Notes: generated by a model not told the origin, from the sequence alone. DNA of 64,000 bases from Rhodothermus profundi (GCF_900142415.1 NZ_FRAU01000006.1:124001-188000); one strand, 5' to 3'. Shown: positions 50,467-58,876, counted from the stretch's first letter. Program-made: numbers and translations.

Positions 50467-51231
50467 TCATCGAAGATTCCCAAATGCCACCGTTTTCTCC
50501 CGCGTGTCGATCACCGCATAATCCCCTGCGGCCAGTGAGCCGGGATAGACCACGAGGGTATTTCCCAGGTGCACCTTTTCCTTACGTCCTTCTACCCCGG
50601 CACACACCACAAAATGCGGATCGTAGGTCTTGATCAGATGCGCCACCGCGGCCGGTCCACTCCGATCGGCCGGTTCGTCCAGTTTGTCGGCCGGGGCCGT
50701 ATAGAACAACAGGATCCGAGGCGCATCCAGATGCCGCAGAAAGTCCAGCGAAAAAATCGCTTCCCAGCCCGGATAGCGCAGGAAAAACTCATGATCCCGC
50801 GCTTCCACGGTGATTTCGCCACCGAATCCTGCCACCATGTAGCGCCCTCCCAGCGGCGCAAAACTGCGGTGCACCAGGTGGATATGCGGCGTCACAATCT
50901 CACTGTTGAAGGCCGCCTGCAGGAAAAAGCGCTCCGGCGCGTCGTTACGGCCCGGAATTACATAGACCGGCACTCCGATTGTGTTCAGGCGCCGGAAAAA
51001 CGCGAGCAGCGATTCCGCGTCGTTTTTCCGTTCTTCGACAATCTCGGGACGCGCCCGGTCGGGCAGTCGATGTTCCTGCACTGCCCGCTCCCACTCAGCC
51101 TGACGCGCTTCGGCCTGCAACACGTTGCCGGCAAAGAGCACGGCCTCTATACCGGCGTCGCGAACGACGTCGGGCAGTCGGTCGATATAGTCGAACGCTT
51201 CGCGCAGATCACTTGTCGCCAGTAGTTTCAT
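50467..51231 (-). CDS. Metallophosphoesterase-like protein with lost metal ligands
   Basis: 254 residues from ATG 51231 (MKLLATSDLREAFDYIDRLP). The calcineurin-like order is recognisable: 'LLATSDL', 'EAVLFAGNVLQ', 'VYVIPGRNDAPERFFL', 'YMVAGFGGEITVEARDHEFF', 'ILLFYTAPADKL', 'FVVCAGVEGRKEKVHLGNT' and 'VVYPGSLAAGDYAVID'. Several usual ligands are changed: DxH reads DLR, GD reads GN, GNHD reads GRND, and the late GHxH is not evident. It may bind rather than hydrolyse, or belong to a divergent subfamily. No operon partner. Confidence 0.75.
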   Translation of the reverse strand: MKLLATSDLREAFDYIDRLPDVVRDAGIEAVLFAGNVLQAEARQAEWERAVQEHRLPDRARPEIVEERKNDAESLLAFFRRLNTIGVPVYVIPGRNDAPERFFLQAAFNSEIVTPHIHLVHRSFAPLGGRYMVAGFGGEITVEARDHEFFLRYPGWEAIFSLDFLRHLDAPRILLFYTAPADKLDEPADRSGPAAVAHLIKTYDPHFVVCAGVEGRKEKVHLGNTLVVYPGSLAAGDYAVIDTREKTVAFGNLR

Positions 51232-51883
51232 TGGTGCCTCCAAGTTGGTTTGCGCAGTACCCTTTAAGAGAGCTTTTTCTCCGAAAAACGGTTTCGCATT
51301 AAACGTGACAAGGTGTTAACAATACGACCTCTGGAAGGCATAAACGACCTTCTAGCAGGCACTTTTATAAGTTGTCAGGTTTAGCGCAGAATCTCGTCTG
51401 GCGGCCTCGCTTGCCCCAATGCTTCAGCACCGCCCTTTCTTGTCCCTGTTCGTCAGTAGACGTTCCGAAGCGGCATCTCCTGAAAAGAAACAATGAAAAC
51501 CACATTGCCAGATCTCAATAGCCCTGCGTTTCCCGGATAGGGATGCATTTTGCCCTTGCTCGACTCTCCACCGCGTTATTTTTTTGTTTGGGGTACGGTG
51601 TCAGGTGACCCCTCCGTCACCGGCCGTTCTTCATCGTTGAACTGCTTCTCCAACAAGGCGGAAAGAGCCGTGTCCTGTACAATTTCGCCGGAGTTGTGTC
51701 CATGCAATGTCCGGGAAGCAGGCAGATGCTGTCAACGATGACGCACCTCAGGGAGCGTCCGGGCTGAAAGGGTCACGGCTTTGCCAGCCACTTTTTTATA
51801 CAAGGCACCTATTTAAAAAACTCAAAAATCATCTCAAATTCTCAGATGCACGTTTCGGGACAATAACCCAACCAGCAGGCGCT
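51232..51883. other. Long intergenic region with one minus-strand coding trace
   Basis: About 650 bases between divergent genes. Most shows no open frame with protein-like sequence. On the minus strand 51719-51576 a frame bounded by stops reads 'TLHGHNSGEIVQDTALSALL', 'EKQFNDEERPVTEGSPDT' and 'VPQTKK', which looks like the C-terminus of a lost protein. AT-rich DNA near 51790-51850 (CTTTTTTATACAAGG) may hold the promoter of the downstream lipoprotein gene. Confidence 0.4.
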
Positions 51884-52570
51884 ATGCGGGTACTTTTGCT
51901 GGGATTGCTGATGCTGACGGGTTGTGGCTTGCTGGAACCCGGAAGCAGCAGACACGCCGACTCTTCTACTGCGATTTATGTTGAAGCCACCCTCAACGGT
52001 CAACCCTGGCAGCCTGATTCAGCCATTGGCATACTGGACATACCTTTAGACACAGGTGAACGCCTTTCACATCTTGGACTTCGCTTTGTGATGAACGACT
52101 CCACCCCGGAGCTTCCGTTCTATAAGGCCGTGCTTATGCTGGACCTCTACGAAAAACCGCTTAGGGTCGACACAACCTACTATCTGTTCAACGCTCATCC
52201 CTATTACCGGGAGGCCGTTGCGAACGGTACCTACGCCGAAGAGGAGCTGGGACGCATGGGCCGGCTGAGCGAGCATGACTGGCAAATTTATCTGGGGTCT
52301 TACTGGATTGCGCGAGAAGATTCGCTTCAGAGCTGGGTGCGTTTCAGTCGAATCGACACGGTGCAGACCGAACCGTTCCTGCTGGTTTTCTATGAAGGGG
52401 TGTTTGAGGTAGTCCTGTCTCCCTTTGAGCGAAGCGCAGACTGGAGTCGCTATCCGAACGCTAAGTTACACTTCAGAGGACGTTTTGGCGTGCCTGCTGT
52501 AACGCGGGAATATCTACATCGCTGCGAACGGCAGCGCACCTGCTTGCGCACCCATCTACGTGATGGGTGA
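51884..52570 (+). CDS. Hypothetical lipoprotein
   Basis: 228 residues from ATG 51884; the frame is open to 51707 but the signal MRVLLLGLLMLTGCGL starts here, with lipobox LTGC. The mature protein is beta-rich ('AIYVEATLNGQPWQPDSAIG', 'LSHLGLRFVMNDST', 'DTTYYLFNAHPYYREAVANG', 'QTEPFLLVFYEGVFEVVLSP'), in the manner of small DUF-type envelope lipoproteins of Bacteroidota with a 'NG.PW' motif near the N-terminus. It ends with two Cys in 'HRCERQRTCLRTH'. No family is certain. Confidence 0.7.
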   Translation: MRVLLLGLLMLTGCGLLEPGSSRHADSSTAIYVEATLNGQPWQPDSAIGILDIPLDTGERLSHLGLRFVMNDSTPELPFYKAVLMLDLYEKPLRVDTTYYLFNAHPYYREAVANGTYAEEELGRMGRLSEHDWQIYLGSYWIAREDSLQSWVRFSRIDTVQTEPFLLVFYEGVFEVVLSPFERSADWSRYPNAKLHFRGRFGVPAVTREYLHRCERQRTCLRTHLRDG

Positions 52571-52744
52571 CCCCAACAACCTGCTCTCTCCAACGCTTCC
52601 ATGTATCGCACGCGATCGGATCCTGGTAGCCGACGCGATCTTGCGCGTTATGAAAACAGCATTGCTTTATGGAAGCCGCCCGGCAGGAGAGCAATTCGCT
52701 TTGCTTTTTTTAGCCCTGCTCGGTCTTCTGAACGCCACGCTGTT

Positions 52745-53251
52745 CTACAGCTCACTTTCATCGCGCCAGCGGCGCAAACGCCAGGGCGAAAGCGTATCGG
52801 GCCGCACCAGCAGAAAGTTGACGTTGCCACTGCTTCGAAACGGCGTTCCCTGCTCCAGCGTTACCAGGAGGTTAAACGAGCGCACGACCCGGGCCCGCCG
52901 GCCGCGGTCGAACACTTCCTGGATCAAAATCTGATTCCATTGGAGTTGAATAGCACTTGTTGCCAGAAACAAGCGCCGCGTAGCTTCCAGTTCCTGCGAA
53001 AACCCCCACTGGCGCTCTACCTGGGCATCGTAGTCGTAAAAGACGAACACAAAGGCAGAGTCCAGGAGGGGCTCATAAAGACTGATATCCCGTAACTCAT
53101 AAGCCGCTTTGAAATTCTGGAAAAATCCTTCAATCGTACGGGGATCCCCCATGAGCACGGCGAACGGATCGCCCTCCTCCAGCGCAGGCGCGAACGGATT
53201 ACACCCGCTCAGCCCGACCAACAATCCGCTCAGTACAAACCACCGTACCAT
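52745..53251 (-). CDS. Hypothetical lipoprotein, NTF2/SnoaL-like
   Basis: 168 residues. Signal MVRWFVLSGLLVGLSGCNPF with lipobox LSGC. The rest resembles a cone-shaped NTF2-like fold: an N-terminal helix ('TIEGFFQNFKAAYELRDISL'), 'LDSAFVFVFYDYDAQ', then strands ('RARVVRSFNLLVTLEQGTPF', 'SSGNVNFLLVRPDTLSPWRL'). The final 'WRLRRWRDE' is typical of such domains. It faces the 51884 lipoprotein gene across 174 bases that hold no gene. Function unknown. Confidence 0.7.
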   Translation of the reverse strand: MVRWFVLSGLLVGLSGCNPFAPALEEGDPFAVLMGDPRTIEGFFQNFKAAYELRDISLYEPLLDSAFVFVFYDYDAQVERQWGFSQELEATRRLFLATSAIQLQWNQILIQEVFDRGRRARVVRSFNLLVTLEQGTPFRSSGNVNFLLVRPDTLSPWRLRRWRDESEL

Positions 53252-53350
53252 TGATAGCTACGCTTTGTTAAAAAGTACAACGCCAACGGCTGGAGAAAAA
53301 GTCTGCGGCCTTGTAGATTGCGCCGACGCATAGCCCAGACCAGAAGACCA

Positions 53351-54121
53351 ATGGCGCTAACGATTGATCTGAGCGGACGGGTGGCGCTCGTCACAGGTGC
53401 CAGCCGTGGGATCGGGCAGGCGCTGGCCGAAGGGCTGGCACAGGCCGGTGCAACGGTGGCGGTCCATTACCACCAGAATCGGGAGGCCGCCGAAGCACTT
53501 GCGGCACGCCTGGGCCGTGGAGCCCGTGCTTTCGGGGCAGATCTGAGTGACGTGGCCGCCTGCTGCCAACTCTTTGACGCCGTGCTGGCCACCTATGGCC
53601 GTCTAGACGTCCTCGTCAACAATGCAGGGATTGCGCTGGGTGCCGAGTTGGACGCTCCCCTTGAAGCCTGGGAAGAGGTCTGGGAGCGCACCATGGCCGT
53701 CAATCTCCGCGCTCCGGAGCTGCTCTGTCGCCTGGCGATTCAGCAATTCCTGAAGCAGGGCGGCGGACGCATCATCAACATTGCCTCACGGGCTGCGTTC
53801 CGAGGCGACACGCCTGAATACATGGCCTATGCCGCGTCAAAAGGGGGACTGGTGGCACTGACACGCTCTATCGCCCGCAACCCGCAACTTGGCCGGGCAG
53901 GCATTCGGGCCTTTGTGGTGGCCCCGGGTTTCACGCGCACCGACATGGCCCAGGATTTTATCGACCGCTATGGCCCCGAAATCGCGCTGGGCGATATTGC
54001 CCTGGAGCGGCTAACCGAACCCGAAGACCTGGCTCCTATTGTGGTGCTCCTGGCCAGCGGGCTGGCCGACCATGCTACCGGCTGCACGATCGACGTCAAT
54101 GCAGGAAGTTACGTCCACTGA
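53351..54121 (+). CDS. SDR-family oxidoreductase, FabG-like
   Basis: 256 residues from ATG 53351 (MALTIDLSGRVALVTGASRG). Cofactor loop 'TGASRGIGQALAEGLAQAGA', 'DVLVNNAGIALGAELD', catalytic Ser in 'IINIASRAAF', intact YxxxK in 'MAYAASKGGLVALTRSIARN', and 'VAPGFTRTDMAQDFIDRYGP'. It should reduce or oxidise a keto/hydroxy group with NADP(H) or NAD(H), perhaps a 3-ketoacyl thioester, because tesB follows 21 bases later. That pairing suggests fatty acid metabolism (inference). Confidence 0.92.
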   Translation: MALTIDLSGRVALVTGASRGIGQALAEGLAQAGATVAVHYHQNREAAEALAARLGRGARAFGADLSDVAACCQLFDAVLATYGRLDVLVNNAGIALGAELDAPLEAWEEVWERTMAVNLRAPELLCRLAIQQFLKQGGGRIINIASRAAFRGDTPEYMAYAASKGGLVALTRSIARNPQLGRAGIRAFVVAPGFTRTDMAQDFIDRYGPEIALGDIALERLTEPEDLAPIVVLLASGLADHATGCTIDVNAGSYVH

Positions 54122-54142
54122 ACGCCCAACGCCTCTATTTCC

Positions 54143-55009
54143 ATGAGCGAACCGGTTGATCAGTTGCTCCACCTGCTTAACCTGGAACGCATTGAAGAGA
54201 ATATTTTTCGCGGTCCGAGCCGCGACATTGGCAGTCCTACCGTGTTTGGCGGGCAGGTGCTTGGCCAGGCGCTTCGGGCGGCGGCCTATACCGTGCCTGC
54301 CGAACGGCAGATTCATTCCCTGCATGCGTATTTCATTCTCCCTGGTGATCCTAATGCGCCAATTGTTTACTTAGTGGAACGGCTGCGTGACGGACGGAGC
54401 TTTACCACGCGGCGCGTTACGGCCATTCAGCATGGCCGTCCAATTTTCAACCTATCCGCTTCGTTCCAGATTGACGAAATGGGCGTGGAGCATCAGGACC
54501 CCATGCCCGAGGTGCCCCCTCCTGAAGAACTGCCCTCCGAAGCGGAGCTGCGTCGCCAGTTGGCCGAGCAGGTGCCCGAAGTGCTGCGTCCGTTTTTACT
54601 CCACGAGCGGCCTATTGAGATTCGTCCCGTTGAGCCTGTTCATCTGCTTTTCCCGGAAAAGCGACCGCCCCGCCGTCACGCCTGGATCCGTGCGGCCGGA
54701 ACGCTCCCTCCTAACGACTCGGCCCTGCACCAGAGCGTGCTGGCCTATGCTTCGGATTTTGGCTTTATGGGCACAGCCATGCTGCCACATGGTCTTTCAT
54801 TCCTGCAACCCCACGTGCAGGCGGCCAGCCTGGATCATGCCATGTGGTTCTACCGTCCTTTTCGCGCCGATGAGTGGCTGCTGTTTGCCATGGAAAGTCC
54901 GGTGGCCGCCCGTGCGCGCGGGCTGAACCGCGGGCTGTTTTTCCGGCGCGACGGCACGCTCGTGGCCGCCGTCGTCCAGGAAGGCCTCATGCGCATCCGC
55001 TCCGACTAG
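54143..55009 (+). CDS. tesB: Acyl-CoA thioesterase II
   Basis: 288 residues, full length for TesB with two hotdog domains. Seen: 'RDIGSPTVFGGQVLGQALRA', 'IHSLHAYFILPGDPNAPIVY', 'GRSFTTRRVTAIQHGRPIFN', then 'SALHQSVLAYASDFGFMGTA' with the active-site Asp, 'ASLDHAMWFYRPFRADEWLL', and 'SPVAARARGLNRGLFFRRDG' with the closing Gln in 'VQEGLMRIRSD'. It cleaves acyl-CoA to free acid and CoA. Its last ~145 bases occur again at 56527-56672 as part of a direct repeat. Confidence 0.95.
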   Translation: MSEPVDQLLHLLNLERIEENIFRGPSRDIGSPTVFGGQVLGQALRAAAYTVPAERQIHSLHAYFILPGDPNAPIVYLVERLRDGRSFTTRRVTAIQHGRPIFNLSASFQIDEMGVEHQDPMPEVPPPEELPSEAELRRQLAEQVPEVLRPFLLHERPIEIRPVEPVHLLFPEKRPPRRHAWIRAAGTLPPNDSALHQSVLAYASDFGFMGTAMLPHGLSFLQPHVQAASLDHAMWFYRPFRADEWLLFAMESPVAARARGLNRGLFFRRDGTLVAAVVQEGLMRIRSD

Positions 55010-55015
55010 CCCACC
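54864..55015 (+). repeat. 152-bp direct repeat, left copy (tesB 3' end / recG junction)
   Basis: Covers the last codons of tesB, its TAG stop and six further bases that equal the complement of the last recG codons. Compared by eye with 56527-56678 it shows no gaps and three mismatches (GATGAG versus GACAAG, and GCCGTC versus ACCGTC). Confidence 0.95.
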
Positions 55016-55236
55016 TATCGCCGCACAAACGTACCGCTGTATACCCAGCGTCCAGCCTCCAATCGATATACATATACCCCCGCCGGCCAATCCGCACCAA
55101 CTACTCGCAGCCGATGCCGTCCCGCCTCGTAAAACCGATCCACTGGACGCGCCACTTCCCGCCCCAACACATCAAACACCACGAGCCGCACCCGAACCGC
55201 CTCCGGCAGATCCACCTCCAGCGTGTTGGTTGATGC
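55015..55236 (-). pseudogene. Orphan secretion-tail-like C-terminal segment
   Basis: A minus-strand frame directly after the TAA of the PD40 gene, and in the same frame, reads 'ASTNTLEVDLPEAVRVRLVV', 'FDVLGREVARPVDRFY', 'EAGRHRLRVVGADWPAGVYV', 'YRLEAGRWVYSGTFVRR' and stops. This is the pattern of FlgD-like / type IX secretion C-terminal domains ('V.DVLGREV', 'LPAGVYVYRL'). It has no start of its own. The start-like 'NPASTNT' in such domains usually follows a 'YPNP' turn; here 'LP-stop-ASTNT' is read. So it is either a cut-off tail made silent by the stop or the end of a different protein joined by recombination. Confidence 0.65.
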
Positions 55237-56313
55237 TTATGGTAGCTTCCCACAGAGCAGGCAATCTCGAAGCAACGTGTCCAACGCCGGAAACACCGGC
55301 ACCGAGTCCGGCAACATCGGCCAGAGCACCTCCACGCGATCCTCCTCCAACCAGTACACAAACGGCACATTCCGCGCACCCGGACCCGCCTCCACATCCC
55401 GCAAAAAAACCACCGCCCGACCATCATAACTCCAACGAGGGTTGTGTCCCCCTCGCTCAGTCAACTGCCGCAACACCCGCCCCCGACCATCCAGCAAAAA
55501 AAGCTGCGGCACCCCCTCCACCCGACGCTCCAGCACCACCTCATCCCCCACCGGACTGGGCGCTACCGAAAACGTAAAGGCCTCCTCCGAACCAAAATCC
55601 GTCAACACACGCAACTCCCCCGTCCCAAACTCATAACGCACTACATTCTCCCGATAAACGCCCCCCTCGGCCTGCGGCATGATGCCCACCGCAAACCGAT
55701 CCCGCCCCCCTGGCATCGCAGCCGTCATCGGTGCCACGGGCCCTATCGCCCTCCTGAGCACCAGATCCAGCACATAGGCTCCCCCCCGATAGGGCTGATC
55801 CCGCGGCTCCAACACCACCGACACCAAAAGTCGCCTGCCATCCCGAAACCAGTGCGGAAACGTGGCCGTCGGATGCGACAACAGTAAACTGTCCAGTCCC
55901 GTCCAAACCGCTACCCGACCACTCCCCAAATCCAACGTCACTACATAAGAATCACAACATAGGCTCGGTTCGTAGCTCAACGCCAGCCGCTTTCCATCGG
56001 GGGACCAATCCACACTGCCAATGCCTGCCCCTAAAAAACGTAGCTGCCGACCATCCCGACTGACCAACCAGAGCTGATTGGGCGGATCCAGCCGACCCGG
56101 CGTATACGCCCGGATCAATGCCACCCACCGACCATCAGGCGAAAAACGCAAATTAAACAGACTCTCCGTGCCAGGAAGCGGATCTCCCCCATAATCAAAC
56201 TGCCCGTCCTGATCCGACTCAACAAACGAACACGCCGACACCAACAACACCCCCCAAACCCCCAACCATCCTCCGCTAAGCCAGCCGTATGGCCCCTTCC
56301 CCAATCTCATCAA
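55237..56313 (-). CDS. PD40/TolB-like beta-propeller lipoprotein
   Basis: 358 residues from ATG 56313 as drawn (MMRLGKGPYGWLSGGWLGVW..LVSAC); GGAGG upstream of a TTG at 56262 makes MGVWGVLLVSAC a likely alternative. The lipobox is VSAC. Propeller-like repeats of the WD40/PD40 type are seen: 'FNLRFSPDGRWVALIRAYTP', 'GIGSVDWSPDGKRLALSYEP', 'FPHWFRDGRRLLVSVVLEP' and 'GGHNPRWSYDGRAVVFLRDV'. Such proteins sit on the periplasmic face of the outer membrane. The gene lies alone between two copies of the tesB/recG junction. Two Cys pairs ('PSLCCDSY', 'RDCLLCG') are notable. Confidence 0.82.
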   Translation of the reverse strand: MMRLGKGPYGWLSGGWLGVWGVLLVSACSFVESDQDGQFDYGGDPLPGTESLFNLRFSPDGRWVALIRAYTPGRLDPPNQLWLVSRDGRQLRFLGAGIGSVDWSPDGKRLALSYEPSLCCDSYVVTLDLGSGRVAVWTGLDSLLLSHPTATFPHWFRDGRRLLVSVVLEPRDQPYRGGAYVLDLVLRRAIGPVAPMTAAMPGGRDRFAVGIMPQAEGGVYRENVVRYEFGTGELRVLTDFGSEEAFTFSVAPSPVGDEVVLERRVEGVPQLFLLDGRGRVLRQLTERGGHNPRWSYDGRAVVFLRDVEAGPGARNVPFVYWLEEDRVEVLWPMLPDSVPVFPALDTLLRDCLLCGKLP

Positions 56314-56526
56314 AGAAATGTTGCGTTGGTCCCAGAATCTGAGAAAACTGCTTTGCTGAAATGCCTCCTAAGGCTTCTAGACCTGTGTAAGAAAGAAATT
56401 CCTCTCGGTCAATACCTAAATGTCGCCCCATTGCTGCTTGTTCAACCAGGCCCTTCCCATGCCTCTGCTTCCAACATTGGCATGGAGGCTTACTTGAGCA
56501 AATGCGACAGCCTCCAATGCTACCAT
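56276..56526 (-). pseudogene. Frameshifted remnant upstream of the PD40 gene
   Basis: On the minus strand one frame reads 'MVALEAVAFAQVSLHANVGS' and 'RGMGRAWLNKQQWGDI', then a stop; a second frame continues 'MGRHLGIDREEFLSYTGLEA', 'LGGISAKQFSQILGPTQHFF' and 'DEIGEGAIRLA'. Joined by a one-base shift near 56425 they make a coherent protein of about 80 residues. I do not recognise the family. It ends within the start region of the PD40 gene and begins at the right-hand repeat copy, so it belongs to the inserted block. Confidence 0.4.
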
Positions 56527-56678
56527 GCGCCGACAAGTGGCTGCTGTTTGCCATGGAAAGTCCGGTGGCCGCCCGTGCGCGCGGGCTGAACCGCGGGCTG
56601 TTTTTCCGGCGCGACGGCACGCTCGTGGCCACCGTCGTCCAGGAAGGCCTCATGCGCATCCGCTCCGACTAGCCCACC
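56527..56678 (+). repeat. 152-bp direct repeat, right copy (native tesB/recG junction)
   Basis: Second copy of 54864-55015. It keeps the frame of the TesB C-terminus ('WLLFAMESPVAARARG' to 'VQEGLMRIRSD') without the rest of the gene, and runs into the functional 3' end of recG. The two stop codons overlap within CTAG (56669-56672). Confidence 0.95.
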
Positions 56679-58771
56679 CGGGCGAATCCCAGTGACTGCG
56701 TGGCGTAGAAGCGGTTGTAGTAGGCGCGAAGAGTGGCGTGCTCGGGCGCTTCCAGCTTTGGATCGCGGCGGATCAGTTCAAAGGCGGCCTCGCGTGCTTT
56801 AACCAGAATAGGCTGGTCCTGCGTGATGTCGGCAATTTTCAGGTCTGGCAGCCCACTCTGGCGCGTGCCGAAGAAGTCTCCAGCGCCCCGGAGCTTCAGA
56901 TCCATTTCACTAATCTTGAAGCCATCGTCTGTCTCGGCCATCACCTGCAGGCGCGTTTCCGCTTCGGCCGTACGTCGGTGGTCCACCATCAGAATGCAGT
57001 AGCTCTGCTCGGCGCCGCGTCCGACGCGTCCCCTAAGCTGATGGAGCTGGCTGAGCCCGAAGCGTTCGGCATGTTCAATGATCATGACGGTTGCATTGGG
57101 CACGTCCACCCCTACCTCAATCACCGTGGTAGCTACCAGGATGTCCGTCTCGCCATTTTTGAAGCGTTCCATGGCCTCTTCCTTCTCGTAGGGGAGCATG
57201 CGGCCGTGGATCAGGTCCACCCGATAGGGGCGAAATAGCTCCTTGAGTCGCCGGTAGCCATTTTCTGCATCCTGCAGGTCCATCTTTTCACTTTCCTCGA
57301 CCAGCGGATAGACCACGTAGGCCTGGCGTCCTTGCCGGAGCTGCTCCTTCAGAAAAGCATACACTTCGCCTCGCCGTTTTTCGGAGCGGATCCAGGTAAT
57401 CACCGGTTTGCGACCGGACGGCCGTTCGTCGATAATCGACACGTCCAGATCGCCGTAGAGCGTCATGGCCAGGGAGCGCGGGATCGGCGTGGCCGTCATG
57501 AGCAGCATGTGCGGATTTTCGCCTTTGCTGAACAGTTCAGCCCGTTGCACCACGCCAAAGCGGTGCTGCTCGTCCACAATGGCCAGGCCCAGCCGCTGAA
57601 ACTGCACGCTTTCCTGAATCACCGCATGCGTGCCCACGGCCACATGGGCACGCCCTTCAGCCAGATCGGCCAGGATTTCTTCCCGAAGCGACTTGCGCTG
57701 GCCGCCGAGCAGCAGCCGCACCTCGACTCCCAGCGGATCCAGGTAGCGGCGCATATTCGCGTAGTGCTGTTCGGCCAGGATCTCGGTAGGCACCATAAAC
57801 GCACTCTGGTAGCCATTGTCCACGGCATGCAGAATGGCTGCCATGGCTACCACGGTCTTGCCGCTGCCCACGTCGCCCTGGATGAGCCGGTTCATCTGGA
57901 GGCCTGACATGGTGTCGCGGAGGATATCCTCAAGGGCTCGCTTTTGCGCGCCGGTCAGCTCGAAGGGCAGCACTTCGTTCAGAAAGCGATGGAAGCGCTC
58001 GCCCGGTGGGCCAAAGCGCGGTCCGGCCACTGCCTGCCGGATCTGCTTTGTGCGGGCCAGCATGAGCTGAATAAAGAAAAGCTCTTCAAACTTGAGTCGT
58101 TCACGCGCGCGCGCCAGTTCGGTCTGGCTGCGCGGAAAGTGCACAGCACGCAGCGCCACGCGCCCATCGATTAAGTCGTAGCGGGTGCGAATCCACTCCG
58201 GCAGAATCTCCGGAAGCTTCAGACCATGCTGTTTGAAGAACGTGTACAGGATGCGTCGGAACGTTCGGCTGGTCAGGCCGACCTTCTCAAGGGCTGCCCC
58301 GCCTGGATAGAGCGCAATGATGCGGCCCGTTGCCAGCGCTGCTCCCTCCCCGTCGAGCCGGTCAAAGTCCGGATGCGTCATTGACAACGTATACCCGAAG
58401 CGCTGCACCTTGCCGTGAAAGGCCACCCGGTCGCCGGGCTTGAACGCCTTTGAAACCCATCCCAGGCGGTTAAACCAGACGCACTTTAGCCGGCCGCCGC
58501 TTTCGTCTTCCAGAACCAGTTCAAACCGCTTGCGGCCTTTTCCTTCGACAATCCCTGCTGCGCGCACCGTCCCCACCACCGTTACTGCGCCCATGCGCTC
58601 ATCCAGTCGCCGCAGCGGCACGATCGTCGAGCGGTCCAGGTATCGCCGCGGAAAGTAGTGCAGCAGGTCACGCACCGTATGAACGTCCACCTGGGCTAGC
58701 GCCGCGGCCCGACGCGGCCCAACGCCAGCCAAGTAGCGCACCTCAGTTGCCAGAATATTCAGATCGGCCAC
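56669..58771 (-). CDS. recG: ATP-dependent DNA helicase RecG
   Basis: 700 residues from GTG 58771 (VADLNILATEVRYLAGVGPR); the frame is open to 58948 but the extra part is not RecG-like. The wedge/OB domain is N-terminal ('DLLHYFPRRYLDRSTIV', 'VFNRLGWVSKAFKPGDRVAF' region). Helicase motifs: Walker A 'LIQGDVGSGKTVVAMAAIL' near 295, DEQH box 'AIVDEQHRFGVVQRAELF' near 398, 'LMTATPIPRSLAMTLYGDLD', 'VATTVIEVGVDVPNATVMII' and 'LRGRVGRGAEQSYCIL' near 580. RecG remodels stalled replication forks. Its 3' end abuts the repeat at 56527-56678. Upstream lies a 33-base perfect hairpin. Confidence 0.95.
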   Translation of the reverse strand: MADLNILATEVRYLAGVGPRRAAALAQVDVHTVRDLLHYFPRRYLDRSTIVPLRRLDERMGAVTVVGTVRAAGIVEGKGRKRFELVLEDESGGRLKCVWFNRLGWVSKAFKPGDRVAFHGKVQRFGYTLSMTHPDFDRLDGEGAALATGRIIALYPGGAALEKVGLTSRTFRRILYTFFKQHGLKLPEILPEWIRTRYDLIDGRVALRAVHFPRSQTELARARERLKFEELFFIQLMLARTKQIRQAVAGPRFGPPGERFHRFLNEVLPFELTGAQKRALEDILRDTMSGLQMNRLIQGDVGSGKTVVAMAAILHAVDNGYQSAFMVPTEILAEQHYANMRRYLDPLGVEVRLLLGGQRKSLREEILADLAEGRAHVAVGTHAVIQESVQFQRLGLAIVDEQHRFGVVQRAELFSKGENPHMLLMTATPIPRSLAMTLYGDLDVSIIDERPSGRKPVITWIRSEKRRGEVYAFLKEQLRQGRQAYVVYPLVEESEKMDLQDAENGYRRLKELFRPYRVDLIHGRMLPYEKEEAMERFKNGETDILVATTVIEVGVDVPNATVMIIEHAERFGLSQLHQLRGRVGRGAEQSYCILMVDHRRTAEAETRLQVMAETDDGFKISEMDLKLRGAGDFFGTRQSGLPDLKIADITQDQPILVKAREAAFELIRRDPKLEAPEHATLRAYYNRFYATQSLGFARVG

Positions 58772-58876
58772 GCCAGCTGTTTCGTACGATTGCGCTCTGC
58801 GACAATTTAACGCATTTTTTTGGCCAGCACATCCCTGGCGTTTCGCCCTTTTCCCAACGTTAGATAAACAACAAAG

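Noticed and set aside
49557-50633. 358-codon plus-strand frame as one intact gene
   Set aside because: Only the middle is propeller-like; the first ~100 codons are Arg-rich and not protein-like, and the end runs antisense into the phosphoesterase gene. Treated as a pseudogene.
55101-55427. 108-codon minus-strand frame rich in Trp, Cys and Arg
   Set aside because: Out-of-frame reading of the PD40 gene end and the tail segment.
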